Shown piece by piece: positions 8,148 to 16,537 of a DNA stretch of 64,000 nt. The first letter of the stretch is position 1, and each line of letters opens with the position of its first letter. This DNA is from Alphaproteobacteria bacterium. Lineage in GTDB: Bacteria > Pseudomonadota > Alphaproteobacteria > Micavibrionales > Micavibrionaceae. Under the pieces are notes generated by a model. It had not been told where the DNA came from and did no database searches. It saw only the letters and a list, made by a program, of their open reading frames with translations. The DNA lies in assembly GCA_021775965.1 (NCBI GenBank), contig JAJFGV010000113.1, forward strand, positions 62,001-126,000. The letters are read 5' to 3'. A program made the position numbers and the translations under genes.

Positions 8148-9617
8148 ATGAGTATTAAAGCCCTTGAAAAAGCTGTAGAAATTGCCGGTGGTCAGTCGGC
8201 TTTGGGGCGATTGATTGATCGCGACCAAAAAGCCATTTGGGCGTGGATCAACACCACGCAGAAAGTCCCCGCAGAAGATGTCCTCAAAATAGAACAAGCC
8301 GTTGAAGGCAAGGTCAGCAAGCATGATCTTCGCCCCGACGTATACCCCAAGCCCCAACCGCTGGATAAAATCAAAATCATCGGTGGACAGGAATTAAATG
8401 GCGAGCTGCCGATCAGCGGTGCCAAGAACGCTGCGCTTAAAATCATGTGCGCGGCGTTGCTGACCGACCAGTCACTCCACCTTGAAAATATGCCCAACGC
8501 CTTGCGCGACATTGATTCACAAACCGAACTGCTCACCCATCTCGGCTGCACCATTTCAAGCGAGCGCGATCTGATGGCGATTAATGCCAGGAACATCAAT
8601 GACTTCACCGCGCCTTATGAGATTGTGCGTAAGATGCGCGGCTCTATTCTGGTGCTCGGCCCGTTGCTGGCGCGATTTGGTGAGGCCAAGGTCTCCCTGC
8701 CCGGCGGCTGCGCCATTGGCACACGGCCTGTTGATCTGCATATCAAAGGCTTGGAAGACATGGGCGCGACTATCACCCTCGAAGGCGGCTACATCAACGC
8801 CAAAGCCTCCAAAAGCCTTAGCGGCGCAACAATCGCCTTCCCGAAAGTATCCGTCGGTGCCACCGAAAACCTCATGATGGCGGCGACACTGGCCAAGGGC
8901 GAAACGATTTTATCCAATGCTGCGCGTGAGCCGGAAATAGCCGATCTCGGGGAATGCCTGATCAAGATGGGCGCCAAAATTGATGGATTAGGAACCGATA
9001 CGATCCGTATCGAAGGTGTGAAGTCTCTGTCCGGTGCGCATCACTCTGTTTTGCCCGATCGCATTGAAACCGGCACCTGGCTGATTGCAGCGGGCATGAC
9101 CGGCGGCACGATCAAACTTAAAAATGCCCGCATCGAACATCTTAGTTCCGTCATGGGGCTGCTATCGCAATCGGGTATGGAGATTGATCAGGATGGCGAC
9201 GATATTACCGTCCACCGTAACGGCCTGCGCCTCAAAGGCATCGACATCATGACCGACCCCTATCCCGGCTTTCCGACCGATCTGCAGGCGCAGTTCATGG
9301 CGATGCTGACGCTGGCCGAAGGCGCGGCAATGGTCACCGAAACGATTTTTGAGAACCGCTTCATGCATGTACCAGAGCTGAACCGCATGGGCGCCGATAT
9401 CACGGCGCAGGGCAATTCGGCGATTATTCGCGGGGTTAAAAAGCTCAAAGGCGCGGAAGTCATGGCCACCGATCTGCGTGCGTCCGTGGCGCTGGTGCTG
9501 GCCGGACTGGTCGCCGAAGGCGAAACGGTCGTGAACCGCATCTATCACCTCGAGCGCGGCTATGAGAATATCGTCGAAAAACTACAGGGCGTCGGCGCAC
9601 AGATCGAGAAATTTTAG
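8148..9617 (+). CDS. murA: UDP-GlcNAc enolpyruvyl transferase with N-terminal Cro/YdaS-like HTH domain
   Basis: Residues 72-489 are a full MurA, the first committed enzyme of peptidoglycan synthesis, which adds enolpyruvate from PEP to UDP-GlcNAc. Seen: [19 protein letters not shown], the catalytic Cys188 in [15 protein letters not shown], and the C-terminal [14 protein letters not shown]. Residues 1-70 are not Mur[42 protein letters not shown] and HDLRPDVYP match the Cro-like YdaS helix-turn-helix pattern of phage-type repressors. The frame is continuous and there is no Met or other good start at the domain junction. The sense of the fusion is unknown: autorepression linked to enzyme state is one possibility. 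Its stop overlaps the convergent 65-aa gene. Confidence 0.93.
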   Translation: MSIKALEKAVEIAGGQSALGRLIDRDQKAIWAWINTTQKVPAEDVLKIEQAVEGKVSKHDLRPDVYPKPQPLDKIKIIGGQELNGELPISGAKNAALKIMCAALLTDQSLHLENMPNALRDIDSQTELLTHLGCTISSERDLMAINARNINDFTAPYEIVRKMRGSILVLGPLLARFGEAKVSLPGGCAIGTRPVDLHIKGLEDMGATITLEGGYINAKASKSLSGATIAFPKVSVGATENLMMAATLAKGETILSNAAREPEIADLGECLIKMGAKIDGLGTDTIRIEGVKSLSGAHHSVLPDRIETGTWLIAAGMTGGTIKLKNARIEHLSSVMGLLSQSGMEIDQDGDDITVHRNGLRLKGIDIMTDPYPGFPTDLQAQFMAMLTLAEGAAMVTETIFENRFMHVPELNRMGADITAQGNSAIIRGVKKLKGAEVMATDLRASVALVLAGLVAEGETVVNRIYHLERGYENIVEKLQGVGAQIEKF

Positions 9618-9811
9618 GCGTAGGGCTCTACGCTCATAGAAAAATCTTCACCAGTTTTATAGACACCAACCACACCCAGGTTTTTAGCAAGCTGGATTTT
9701 CTGAGAGGGAAGATCCTTAGTGTTCATCTCACCCTTTTCCCAACTCCCATGGAACTTGAATTTTTTACCGATTTCTATCTCTTCAAAATTAGCTATCCAT
9801 TTACGCATCAT
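9614..9811 (-). CDS. hypothetical protein, 65 aa
   Basis: Hydrophilic small protein beginning MMRKWIANFEEIEIGKKF, no family recognised. AGGAG lies just before two consecutive ATG codons (9811 and 9808); the second has the better spacing. The sequence looks like a small beta-rich domain (KKFKFHGSWEKGE, LGVVGVYKTGEDF). It converges with murA, overlapping the last four bases. Confidence 0.6.
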   Translation of the reverse strand: MMRKWIANFEEIEIGKKFKFHGSWEKGEMNTKDLPSQKIQLAKNLGVVGVYKTGEDFSMSVEPYA

Positions 9812-9905
9812 TATCTCCTAAAATATATACTCTGGAGACAGATATTACATGCATTATGAAAATAAATCAAATAGCCCGAATTTATCTATTGATAACAGAT
9901 AGTTA

Positions 9906-10268
9906 TCATGCCACCAACCGTTTAATCGTCGCCAGCAACTCATCTTTTTTCAGTGGCTTGGCCATCGCTTCATCGGCGAACATATCGGCGTAATTCACGT
10001 AATCTTCGGTGGCATTTTCGACCCCGCCGGTAATCGCCAGCACAGGGATTTTCGGATGTTTTTCCTTCACATACTGCGCCAGCTTGGTGCCGTCTTTTTC
10101 CGGCAGAATGATATCGGTGATAACAAGTCCGTAATCCTTGCCGCCTTCAAGTGCCGCCACAGCCTCATCAACGCTGCCACAATTGTCCAGCGCATAGCCC
10201 TCTTCTTTCAGCATAAAGCCGATCACCTCGAGAATGTACTGATTATCATCAACAACAAGAATATTCAT
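9906..10268 (-). CDS. single-domain response regulator (CheY-like)
   Basis: A 120-residue receiver with no output domain. Asp7/Asp8 form the acidic pocket, Asp52 in VITDIILP is the phosphoacceptor, Thr occurs in VLAITGG and Lys in MAKPLKKDE. It must act by protein contact or phosphotransfer. It is closely similar along its whole length to the next gene (10355-10720), including the unusual shared segment ITGG-x-ENA and YADMFAD, so the two are probably a tandem duplication. No cognate kinase is adjacent. Confidence 0.9.
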   Translation of the reverse strand: MNILVVDDNQYILEVIGFMLKEEGYALDNCGSVDEAVAALEGGKDYGLVITDIILPEKDGTKLAQYVKEKHPKIPVLAITGGVENATEDYVNYADMFADEAMAKPLKKDELLATIKRLVA

Positions 10269-10354
10269 TTCACAGTCAGTTTACCGAATATTCACGGCAA
10301 CCAAAACTGCAAAATGCAAATATCCTCATTTTGCTTCTTAATATGTGCTGTACC

Positions 10355-10720
10355 CTAAGCCGCCAACCTATTAATCGTCTCTACCAACTCATCCTTGTTA
10401 AAAGGCTTGGCCAATGTCTTGTCGGCGAACATATCCGCGTAGTGCACATAGTCCTGTCTTGCATTTTCGATGCCGCCGGTAATCGCAATCACCGGAAAGG
10501 AAGGGTCTTTGTCTTTAATATAGCGGGCGAGCCTGGTGCCGTCTTCGCCCGGCATCACGACATCGGTGATGACAATGTTAAAGCTATGGTCTTTTTCGAG
10601 GATTGCTTTTGCTTCTTCTGAGCTCCCGCAGACCTCGACCTCAAAGCCCTCTTCCCGCTCCAGCATATTTTGCAAAAGCTCAAGAATGAACTGATCATCA
10701 TCAACGGCAAGTATTCTCAT
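10355..10720 (-). CDS. single-domain response regulator, paralogue of the neighbour
   Basis: A 121-residue receiver: Asp7/Asp8/Asp9, phosphoacceptor Asp53 in VITDVVMP, VIAITGG, and LAKPFNKDE with the conserved Lys. No output domain. A strong ribosome binding site (GGGGAG) stands before the ATG. The preceding position of the pair in transcription order suggests both are read from one promoter near 10.75 kb, with an 86-base gap between them. Confidence 0.9.
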   Translation of the reverse strand: MRILAVDDDQFILELLQNMLEREEGFEVEVCGSSEEAKAILEKDHSFNIVITDVVMPGEDGTRLARYIKDKDPSFPVIAITGGIENARQDYVHYADMFADKTLAKPFNKDELVETINRLAA

Positions 10721-10850
10721 TTGCTCTCCCCTTTTGTCTCCACATTATACCGCAAACACGGTGTGGTTGGTGACATCAAAGGCCAAAGGTCACAAATGTA
10801 TGTGATGTGTAACAGGAATGATCAAAATGAGAATATTATTGGCAATGTAA

Positions 10851-11015
10851 CTATCGCAGCACACTACCTAATGTAGTGCGCGGAAGTGCAGAGACAGAAC
10901 TACCTAGAACAGAACCTTCTTCTCTTTTTGCCAGCCATTCAGAAATATTCTCTGCCACGAGCGGCTTTGGCTTTATAGCGCGCCTAAATGTCTTACTTGT
11001 TGTTTCTTCTTTCAC
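10851..11015 (-). CDS. small hypothetical protein, 54 aa
   Basis: A GTG start at 11015 with an excellent ribosome binding site (AAAGGAG, seven bases upstream). The peptide starts MKEETTSKTFRRAIKPKP, then has an amphipathic stretch NISEWLAKREEGSVLG and a short Ser/Leu tail. No family recognised. It lies upstream of the two receivers on the same strand, 130 bases away. Confidence 0.45.
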   Translation of the reverse strand: MKEETTSKTFRRAIKPKPLVAENISEWLAKREEGSVLGSSVSALPRTTLGSVLR

Positions 11016-11095
11016 GTCAAATCTCCTTTTGATGGGGCTTTTATACCAATTTTATTGGTTTACGTAAAGAAAAATCGTGCAAAGCCGGAATTGCT

Positions 11096-11124
11096 TTGCC
11101 TCGACGCGCCACCCGTGCTTAAAA
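11096..11124 (+). promoter_or_regulatory. candidate promoter before hisG
   Basis: TTGCCT (11096-11101), 17-base spacer, TTAAAA (11119-11124), seven bases to the ATG at 11132, and no Shine-Dalgarno sequence. It resembles the promoters before the ErpA-like gene and xth, so a leaderless hisG transcript is plausible. Confidence 0.4.
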
Positions 11125-11131
11125 CACTCCC

Positions 11132-11785
11132 ATGACAAAACAAGACAAACTCATACTCGCCCTGCCCAAAGGGCGCATTTACGAAGAACTCGAGCCTATC
11201 CTCAACAAATGCGGCATCACGCCGGAAAAGGATTTTTTCGAGGGCAGCAGCCGCAAGTTGCGCTTCACGACCAATCACGAGGGCCTCGATATCATCCGTG
11301 TGCGCGCTTTTGATGTGGCCACCTTTGTTGCCCATGGCGCAGCGCAGCTCGGCGTGGTCGGGTCCGATGCGATTGAAGAATTTGATTATGATGAGCTTTA
11401 TTCGCCGCTTGATCTCGGGATCGGCAAATGCCGCCTGTGCGTGGCCGAGCACAAAGACGAAGCCGCCAAAGACGACCCGCAGCGCTGGAGCCATATCCGC
11501 ATCGTGACCAAATACCCGAACCTGACAAAACGCCACTTTGCCGCACGCGGCGTGCAGGCCGAATGCATAAAACTAAACGGCGCGATGGAAATTGCCCCGG
11601 CGCTGGGTCTGGCACGGCGCATTGTTGATCTGGTCTCCACTGGCTCGACCATGAAAGCCAATGACCTCGTGGAGATAGAAACCATCCTCGATGTGTCCTC
11701 ACGCCTGGTCGTCAACCGCAGCGCGCTGAAGACTTCGCCAGAGGCCGTCAACAACTGGATAGATAAATTCCGCGCCGCCGTGTAG
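11132..11785 (+). CDS. hisG: ATP phosphoribosyltransferase, short form
   Basis: First enzyme of histidine synthesis, joining ATP and PRPP. At 217 residues it is the short HisG that lacks the C-terminal regulatory domain and needs HisZ as partner; hisZ is present at 59155-60261. Seen: [14 protein letters not shown], the SSRKLRF segment, [14 protein letters not shown] and the PRPP loop [17 protein letters not shown]0262, infA and maf follow. In related genomes hisD usually stands between hisG and the UPF0262 gene, as I recall; it is missing here. Confidence 0.95.
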   Translation: MTKQDKLILALPKGRIYEELEPILNKCGITPEKDFFEGSSRKLRFTTNHEGLDIIRVRAFDVATFVAHGAAQLGVVGSDAIEEFDYDELYSPLDLGIGKCRLCVAEHKDEAAKDDPQRWSHIRIVTKYPNLTKRHFAARGVQAECIKLNGAMEIAPALGLARRIVDLVSTGSTMKANDLVEIETILDVSSRLVVNRSALKTSPEAVNNWIDKFRAAV

Positions 11786-11794
11786 TCTGGTCTT

Positions 11795-12289
11795 ATGACC
11801 GAAAACCCGAAAAGCGTCATCACGCATATCGACCTGCATGAGCCGGGCGCAACGCCGGACAGCGAGCTCATCCGCCGTGACAAGCAAATCGCGCTGCACG
11901 ATCTCATCGCCCATAGCGTTTTTCAACCCGTCAAAGACGATCACGGCCCCTATGCGATTGAACTGTCGATCGAAGACAACCGCCTCGTGTTTCGCATCAA
12001 GAACAGCCGCGATGAAGACCTGCCGATCCTGGTGCTCTCGCTCAAGCCCTATCGGCGCCTGATCAAGGATTACTTCATTATTGTCGGCAGCTATGATGAA
12101 ACCATCAAAAACGGCCAGCCCTCACGCATCGAAGCCATCGATATGGGCCGCCGCGCTTTGCACAATGAGGGGGCTTCACTGCTGATCGAACGGCTGGGAG
12201 ACAAGATCGAAATGGACCTCGACACCGCCAGACGGCTGTTTACGCTGATCTGCGTCCTGCACGCCGGCAAGGCTTCGATGTGGCGTTGA
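11795..12289 (+). CDS. UPF0262 family protein
   Basis: A 164-residue cytoplasmic protein of a conserved alphaproteobacterial family of unknown function. It is recognised by the pattern ERDKQIALHDLI-like (here RRDKQIALHDLIAHSVF), LRLSIEDNRLVF-like, LSLKPYRRLIKDYF, YDAI-like SYDETIKN, IDMGRRALHNEGA and ARRLFTLICVLH. It sits 9 bases after hisG and before infA, the normal family context, and is likely in the hisG operon. Confidence 0.88.
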   Translation: MTENPKSVITHIDLHEPGATPDSELIRRDKQIALHDLIAHSVFQPVKDDHGPYAIELSIEDNRLVFRIKNSRDEDLPILVLSLKPYRRLIKDYFIIVGSYDETIKNGQPSRIEAIDMGRRALHNEGASLLIERLGDKIEMDLDTARRLFTLICVLHAGKASMWR

Positions 12290-12366
12290 CGGGTTAGGGT
12301 TGCATTCTCCCCCCAAAAGAGTATAAAAACGAACACCTTAGGAACAATTGAAGGCAAAAGGACAAC

Positions 12367-12585
12367 ATGGCAAAAGAAGAGTTATTGGAATTCAAAGGCG
12401 TGGTCAGCGAAATTCTCCCGAACGCGATGTTCCGGGTGACGCTAGAGAACGATCACGTCATCCTCGCCCACACCGCCGGCAAGATGCGCAAGAACCGTAT
12501 CCGCGTGCTGCAAGGCGATTCAGTTGTTGTTGAAATGACGCCCTATGATCTTTCCAAGGGCCGTATTATCTACCGTGAAAAATAA
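12367..12585 (+). CDS. infA: translation initiation factor IF-1
   Basis: A 72-residue OB-fold protein that binds the ribosomal A site during initiation. [39 protein letters not shown] (split here as FRVTLEND and [13 protein letters not shown]) and [14 protein letters not shown] are canonical. AAGGACAAC precedes the ATG. Its last codons overlap the GTG start of maf, suggesting coupled translation. Confidence 0.97.
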   Translation: MAKEELLEFKGVVSEILPNAMFRVTLENDHVILAHTAGKMRKNRIRVLQGDSVVVEMTPYDLSKGRIIYREK

Positions 12586-13147
12586 ACTGATACTAGCCTC
12601 TGCTTCGCCGCGCCGTCTGGACCTTTTGAAACAGATTGGCATTACGCCCGGTGACGTCATTCCCGCCGACATCGATGAGACCCCCAATAAAAACGAATTG
12701 CCGCGTGATCTGGCGCTGCGACTGGCTGTCGAAAAAGCGCAAGAAATTGCCAAAGACCACAAAAGCGCAAACATCCTCGCCGCCGATACCGTCGTTGCTT
12801 GTGGCCGCCGCATTGTACCCAAGCCTGCAAGCGAAAAAGAAGCCGAAACATACCTCAAATTGCTCTCGGACCGCCGCCACCATGTTTATGGCGGTATTGC
12901 CCTAATCGACGAGAAAGGAGCCCTTAAAAAGCGCCTCGTCGACACCGTCGTACAATTTAAATCTCTATCCCAAAAAGAAATCGATACCTACCTCGAAACC
13001 GGCGAGTGGCAAGGCAAAGCGGGAGGTTACGCCATACAGGGTCTGGCCGGTGCCTATATAAAATTCATCCGCGGTTCGTATTCCAATGTCGTTGGGCTAT
13101 CTCTTTATGATACAATGATATTATTGGATATTAATAGCAGGGAATAG
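12575..13147 (+). CDS. maf: Maf-like nucleotide pyrophosphatase
   Basis: House-cleaning pyrophosphatase acting on dTTP/UTP or modified nucleotides, 190 residues. [52 protein letters not shown] and [16 protein letters not shown] are present with the catalytic Asp in AADTVV. The frame opens at an ATG at 12545, but the homologous sequence starts at the GTG at 12575 inside the end of infA. The order infA–maf–RNase E/G is conserved in Alphaproteobacteria. Confidence 0.93.
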   Translation: MKNKLILASASPRRLDLLKQIGITPGDVIPADIDETPNKNELPRDLALRLAVEKAQEIAKDHKSANILAADTVVACGRRIVPKPASEKEAETYLKLLSDRRHHVYGGIALIDEKGALKKRLVDTVVQFKSLSQKEIDTYLETGEWQGKAGGYAIQGLAGAYIKFIRGSYSNVVGLSLYDTMILLDINSRE

Positions 13148-13184
13148 GACACTGGAGATACTGATCGAAGAACTCGAAGGTAGC

Positions 13185-14378
13185 TTGTGGACCGCGGCTT
13201 TAGAGGGCGGACGGCTACAAGGTATGGAGGTTGACCCCCCAGGCGAAGAAGTACGCTGGGGTTCTGTGTACTGGGCAAAAATCAAAACGTTTGATGCCGC
13301 AATGGATGCGGTTTTTATTGACCTTGATGGCGACAATACCGGCATTCTTTACAACAAGGATGTGCGCATCAGAAAGAAGAACGGCGACATCGTCAAAGGC
13401 GGCGACAAACCAATCACCAAACTTTTTCAAGCCGGTGACATGGTCGCGGTGCAAGCGAAAACCGCCTATCTCGTTGCTGCTGATGAAGAAGACGCTATCG
13501 TTAATCAAAAACTGCCGCGCATGAGCATGGACATCACCCTGCCCGGTCGCTATCTCATTTTCGGCACCATGCTGCCAGACAACAGAATTTCACAACGCAT
13601 CCGCGATAAAAAACTGCGCAAGCAACTTATGACCATGCTGGACTCTCTCGAAGATATTGAGGGCTGCATCTTCCGCGCCGCCGCTGCCGATGTGCAAACC
13701 GACGTGCTGATGCGCGAAGGCAAGGTCCTGCGCGAAATCTGGGACCAAATGCAACAATATCTGAAAGGCGATGACGTTGGACTGATTATGCTTGGCCCCG
13801 ACTCGCTTCAACGCACATTGAGCGACCAGGCCGGCATCACCATCGACCGTATCGAGGTCGTGACCATGGATCATTTCACCCAGGCCGATGAATGGTGCTC
13901 AATTTTTGCCCCGGATCTGGTTACCAAAATTGAACCGGTCGAGCTGGACGACGCCAGCGATGATCTGGCGCTATTCCATCACCGCGATATAATCGGCCAG
14001 ATCGAGGATTTGTTTCAGCCCTATGCCGTCCTGCCCGGCGGCGGCAATATCATCATTCAGGACACGGCGGCGCTTACCGTGATTGATATCAACAGGGGCG
14101 CCGATGATTCCCCGCGATTGGCCATCAATATCAAGGCAGCCGAAGAAATCGCACGCCAAATCCGCCTGCGCAATACCGGCGGCATTATCATTATAGATTT
14201 CCTCAAACTTACCAGCAAAAAAGACGAAGGCAAGCTCATCGCCGCGATTGAGGAGCTGATTAACGATGATCCCTGTACGGTGCAAATTCACGGTATGACC
14301 GCGCTCGGCCTGATGGAGCTAACCCGCGACCGCCGGACTTTACCTCTGCAGGATCGCTTTGAAGGGATTATTGAGTAA
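13185..14378 (+). CDS. rng: ribonuclease E/G family protein
   Basis: Short RNase E/G type endoribonuclease for rRNA and mRNA processing. Recognised by the S1-like N-terminal part (VRWGSVYWAKI, DAVFIDLDGDNTG), the DNase-I-like catalytic part with Asp in LTVIDINRGAD, and IRLRNTGGIIIIDFLK with the second Asp. There are 397 residues from the first canonical start, TTG 13185. However, reading upstream in frame gives ILIEELEGS, which matches the N-terminus of relatives, so the real start may be a non-canonical CTG at 13161 or 13152, or ATA at 13158. No in-frame ATG, GTG or TTG exists there. maf ends at 13147. yacG, which often follows, is not present. Confidence 0.88.
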   Translation: MWTAALEGGRLQGMEVDPPGEEVRWGSVYWAKIKTFDAAMDAVFIDLDGDNTGILYNKDVRIRKKNGDIVKGGDKPITKLFQAGDMVAVQAKTAYLVAADEEDAIVNQKLPRMSMDITLPGRYLIFGTMLPDNRISQRIRDKKLRKQLMTMLDSLEDIEGCIFRAAAADVQTDVLMREGKVLREIWDQMQQYLKGDDVGLIMLGPDSLQRTLSDQAGITIDRIEVVTMDHFTQADEWCSIFAPDLVTKIEPVELDDASDDLALFHHRDIIGQIEDLFQPYAVLPGGGNIIIQDTAALTVIDINRGADDSPRLAINIKAAEEIARQIRLRNTGGIIIIDFLKLTSKKDEGKLIAAIEELINDDPCTVQIHGMTALGLMELTRDRRTLPLQDRFEGIIE

Positions 14379-14387
14379 AAACTAGGT

Positions 14388-14873
14388 TTATTCTTTTCCT
14401 AGAACATCCATATCTTCATTTATAATTTTGATCATGTGGGTGGCAGCGTTTTCGGGCCCCCGCCTATATATTTCTCTAAAACCCAACTTCTTGTACAGGT
14501 TTGGTCGGCGTGACATCAATTGAACATTTCCAGCAAAACCCTCAGTATGCTCACTTGCATATTGGAGTCTGAATTTAGTTAGCTCCGTCATAAGACCCTG
14601 CCCTTGCATCTCAGGCAACGTCGTGCCCCAACGCAGCATCCATGCCCCGCGCGTAAACGGCAAAGGACCTATCGCACCAAAAGATACCATCTCGTTATCT
14701 TTTGAAATTTTGTGGAATTCTAAGGAATCAGGCTTTTCTTTTGAAAAAGATTCTTCCAGATCGTTAACAAACCAGGCCTCTTCATCTTCAGGCACTTCAA
14801 TGTTCTGATAAGCCTGCCTAAAAACAGTTACTGCTTCCCCTTGATCAGATTTAACCATTTTTTCTATTTTCAT
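14388..14873 (-). CDS. GNAT-family N-acetyltransferase
   Basis: 161-residue acetyltransferase fold. The pattern LRWGTTLPEMQGQGLMTELTKF is the acetyl-CoA pyrophosphate loop (QGQGLM corresponds to Q/R-x-x-G-x-G/A). An N-terminal strand begins MKIEKMVKSDQGEAVTVFRQAY, and a C-terminal NLYKKLGFREIYRRG is typical of GNAT proteins. The substrate is not evident. It converges on the RNase gene with nine bases between, and is downstream of rimK. Confidence 0.82.
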   Translation of the reverse strand: MKIEKMVKSDQGEAVTVFRQAYQNIEVPEDEEAWFVNDLEESFSKEKPDSLEFHKISKDNEMVSFGAIGPLPFTRGAWMLRWGTTLPEMQGQGLMTELTKFRLQYASEHTEGFAGNVQLMSRRPNLYKKLGFREIYRRGPENAATHMIKIINEDMDVLGKE

Positions 14874-14896
14874 GATCTAGTCCCTATGCAAAAAAA

Positions 14897-15814
14897 TCAA
14901 GCAGCGCTTTTCTGCCTCTTCTTGCCTTTGCGTTTTTCGACCTGCTTTTCGATATGTTCGATCATCAGACCGGCAATATCTTTTTCAGTTGCACCTTCAA
15001 CGCCCTCCAGCCCCGGTGCGGAGTTTACCTCCAACACCATCGGCCCACGATCGGAGCGGATCAAATCAACGCCGCTGACCCTCAGCCCAACAACCTTGGC
15101 CGCTGCCACCGCCATCTTGCGCTCCTTTGGTGTGATTTTAACCTTATGCCCGGTGCCGCCGAGATGAATATTGGCGCGGAACTCCCCTTCTGCCGCATGC
15201 CGCTCCATCGAAGCCACGACCTTGTCGCCGATCACAAAACAACGCAAATCGACACCCTTTGATTCTTCCACAAATTCCTGCACCAGTATATTGGCGTGGA
15301 GACTTTTAAATGCATTAATCACACTCTCTGCGGCTTTGGTCGTTTCAGCGAGCACAACGCCGCGCCCCTGCGTGCCTTCCAGAAGCTTGATAATCACTGG
15401 CGCGCCGCCAACAATATTGATCAGATCTTTCGTATCCAGCGGCGAATTGGCAAAGCCGGTGCGCGGAATATCAATGTCATCGCTGTCACAAAGCATTTGC
15501 ATCGTCCGCAATTTATCGCGTGCACGTACGATAGCAATCGGCCCGTTGAGAAGATAAGCACCCTGCATTTCAAACTGACGCAACACAGCGGTGCCATAGA
15601 ACGTCATGGCCGGACGGATGCGCGGGATTACCGCATCAAAGCGCTTTAGAACTTCGCCGCCGCGATAGTGAATCTCTGGCTTGCGCGCTGTGATGTCCAT
15701 GTAACAATTCTTGATGGCAATAAAATGCATCTCATGACCACGCAGCTCCCCCGCCTCGGCCAGACGGCGGTTGGAATAAAGCTCCGGATCGGAAGCCAGC
15801 ACAGCTATTCTCAT
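14897..15814 (-). CDS. rimK: RimK-type glutamate ligase (ATP-grasp)
   Basis: ATP-grasp ligase that adds glutamate residues to the C-terminus of ribosomal protein S6 or makes poly-glutamate. Of 305 residues, the N-terminal pre-ATP-grasp domain has [15 protein letters not shown] and [20 protein letters not shown]. The ATP-binding part has [40 protein letters not shown] and the metal-binding [15 protein letters not shown] basic tail ([12 protein letters not shown]) ends the protein. It follows the zinc-protease-like gene by one base, forming a two-gene operon seen in many bacteria. Confidence 0.94.
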   Translation of the reverse strand: MRIAVLASDPELYSNRRLAEAGELRGHEMHFIAIKNCYMDITARKPEIHYRGGEVLKRFDAVIPRIRPAMTFYGTAVLRQFEMQGAYLLNGPIAIVRARDKLRTMQMLCDSDDIDIPRTGFANSPLDTKDLINIVGGAPVIIKLLEGTQGRGVVLAETTKAAESVINAFKSLHANILVQEFVEESKGVDLRCFVIGDKVVASMERHAAEGEFRANIHLGGTGHKVKITPKERKMAVAAAKVVGLRVSGVDLIRSDRGPMVLEVNSAPGLEGVEGATEKDIAGLMIEHIEKQVEKRKGKKRQKSAA

Positions 15815-15815
15815 T

Positions 15816-16298
15816 TTACCCTTCTTTCAAAACATCTTTGTAAAGTTTTACAACACCCGGCGGCTTGCCCAGCAGAAACGATTTTGCCGGATCTACCGCA
15901 ACCCGAGCCTTCCTGAGAGCGTCGCGCCCCATCAGCATCCGAAAAGCCATTTTATGCCGTGATGTCAGTGTGACTTCTGCGTTAAAAACCTTATCAGCAA
16001 ACTCAATTTTTGTCTCTATAACAAACCGTTTTTCACGCTCACCGTTTGAACTGGTCACAGCCCGTCTATCCACCAGAGGCGCTTCACAGGTTACAACCAA
16101 TTCTTCTTTTCTTTTAAGCGGTGGAATTTCAAAACGAACAAAATCCTGCCCGTCACGATTGAAAACTTCGATATTTTCAGCATGCAGCGCCGAGGTTTTG
16201 GCCCCCGTATCGATCTTAGCTTTAACGGCTGGCAGCCCTAATTCCGGCAGCGCGCACCATTCTTCCCAACCAATCAACGTTTTTTTGAGTTTGGGCAT
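15816..16298 (-). CDS. RimB/ATP-dependent zinc protease family protein
   Basis: 160-residue aspartic-protease-like protein of the family annotated as putative ATP-dependent zinc protease. The core is [19 protein letters not shown] with the D-T-G-A motif, then [53 protein letters not shown] and a C-terminal PAKSFLLG. Known partners regulate or trim RimK-made glutamate tails in some species. It is immediately upstream of rimK, one base apart. The enzyme name in databases is probably misleading, as the motif is that of retropepsin-like aspartyl proteases. Confidence 0.88.
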   Translation of the reverse strand: MPKLKKTLIGWEEWCALPELGLPAVKAKIDTGAKTSALHAENIEVFNRDGQDFVRFEIPPLKRKEELVVTCEAPLVDRRAVTSSNGEREKRFVIETKIEFADKVFNAEVTLTSRHKMAFRMLMGRDALRKARVAVDPAKSFLLGKPPGVVKLYKDVLKEG

Positions 16299-16439
16299 CT
16301 TCTTCGCTTCTCCCCGTCAGCCAAAGATAGAGAAGTATTGTCCACTACCGGACCCCCTACAAGCCTAAAATGGAGCTTTTTGGGGCTAGACAGCACGCCC
16401 CCTATCTTTTATAAGCCGATAGTTGATTATTTCCCCTAA

Positions 16440-16514
16440 GCCCAGGTAGCTCAGGGGTAGAGCAGGGGACTGAAAATCCCCGTGTCGGTGGTTCGATTCC
16501 GCCCCTGGGCACCA
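16440..16514 (+). tRNA. tRNA-Phe (anticodon GAA)
   Basis: 75 bases: acceptor GCCCAGG pairs with CCTGGGC, D-arm AGCTCAGGGGTAGAGC, anticodon stem GGGGA/TCCCC around CTGAAAA with anticodon GAA, T-arm GGTGG-TTCGATT-CCGCC, CCA encoded. Confidence 0.96.
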
Positions 16515-16537
16515 TATACTTTAATACATTAGAGAAC

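Noticed and set aside
10876-11067. 63-codon plus-strand frame
   Set aside because: Opposite to the 54-aa gene at 10851-11015, which has a much better ribosome binding site.
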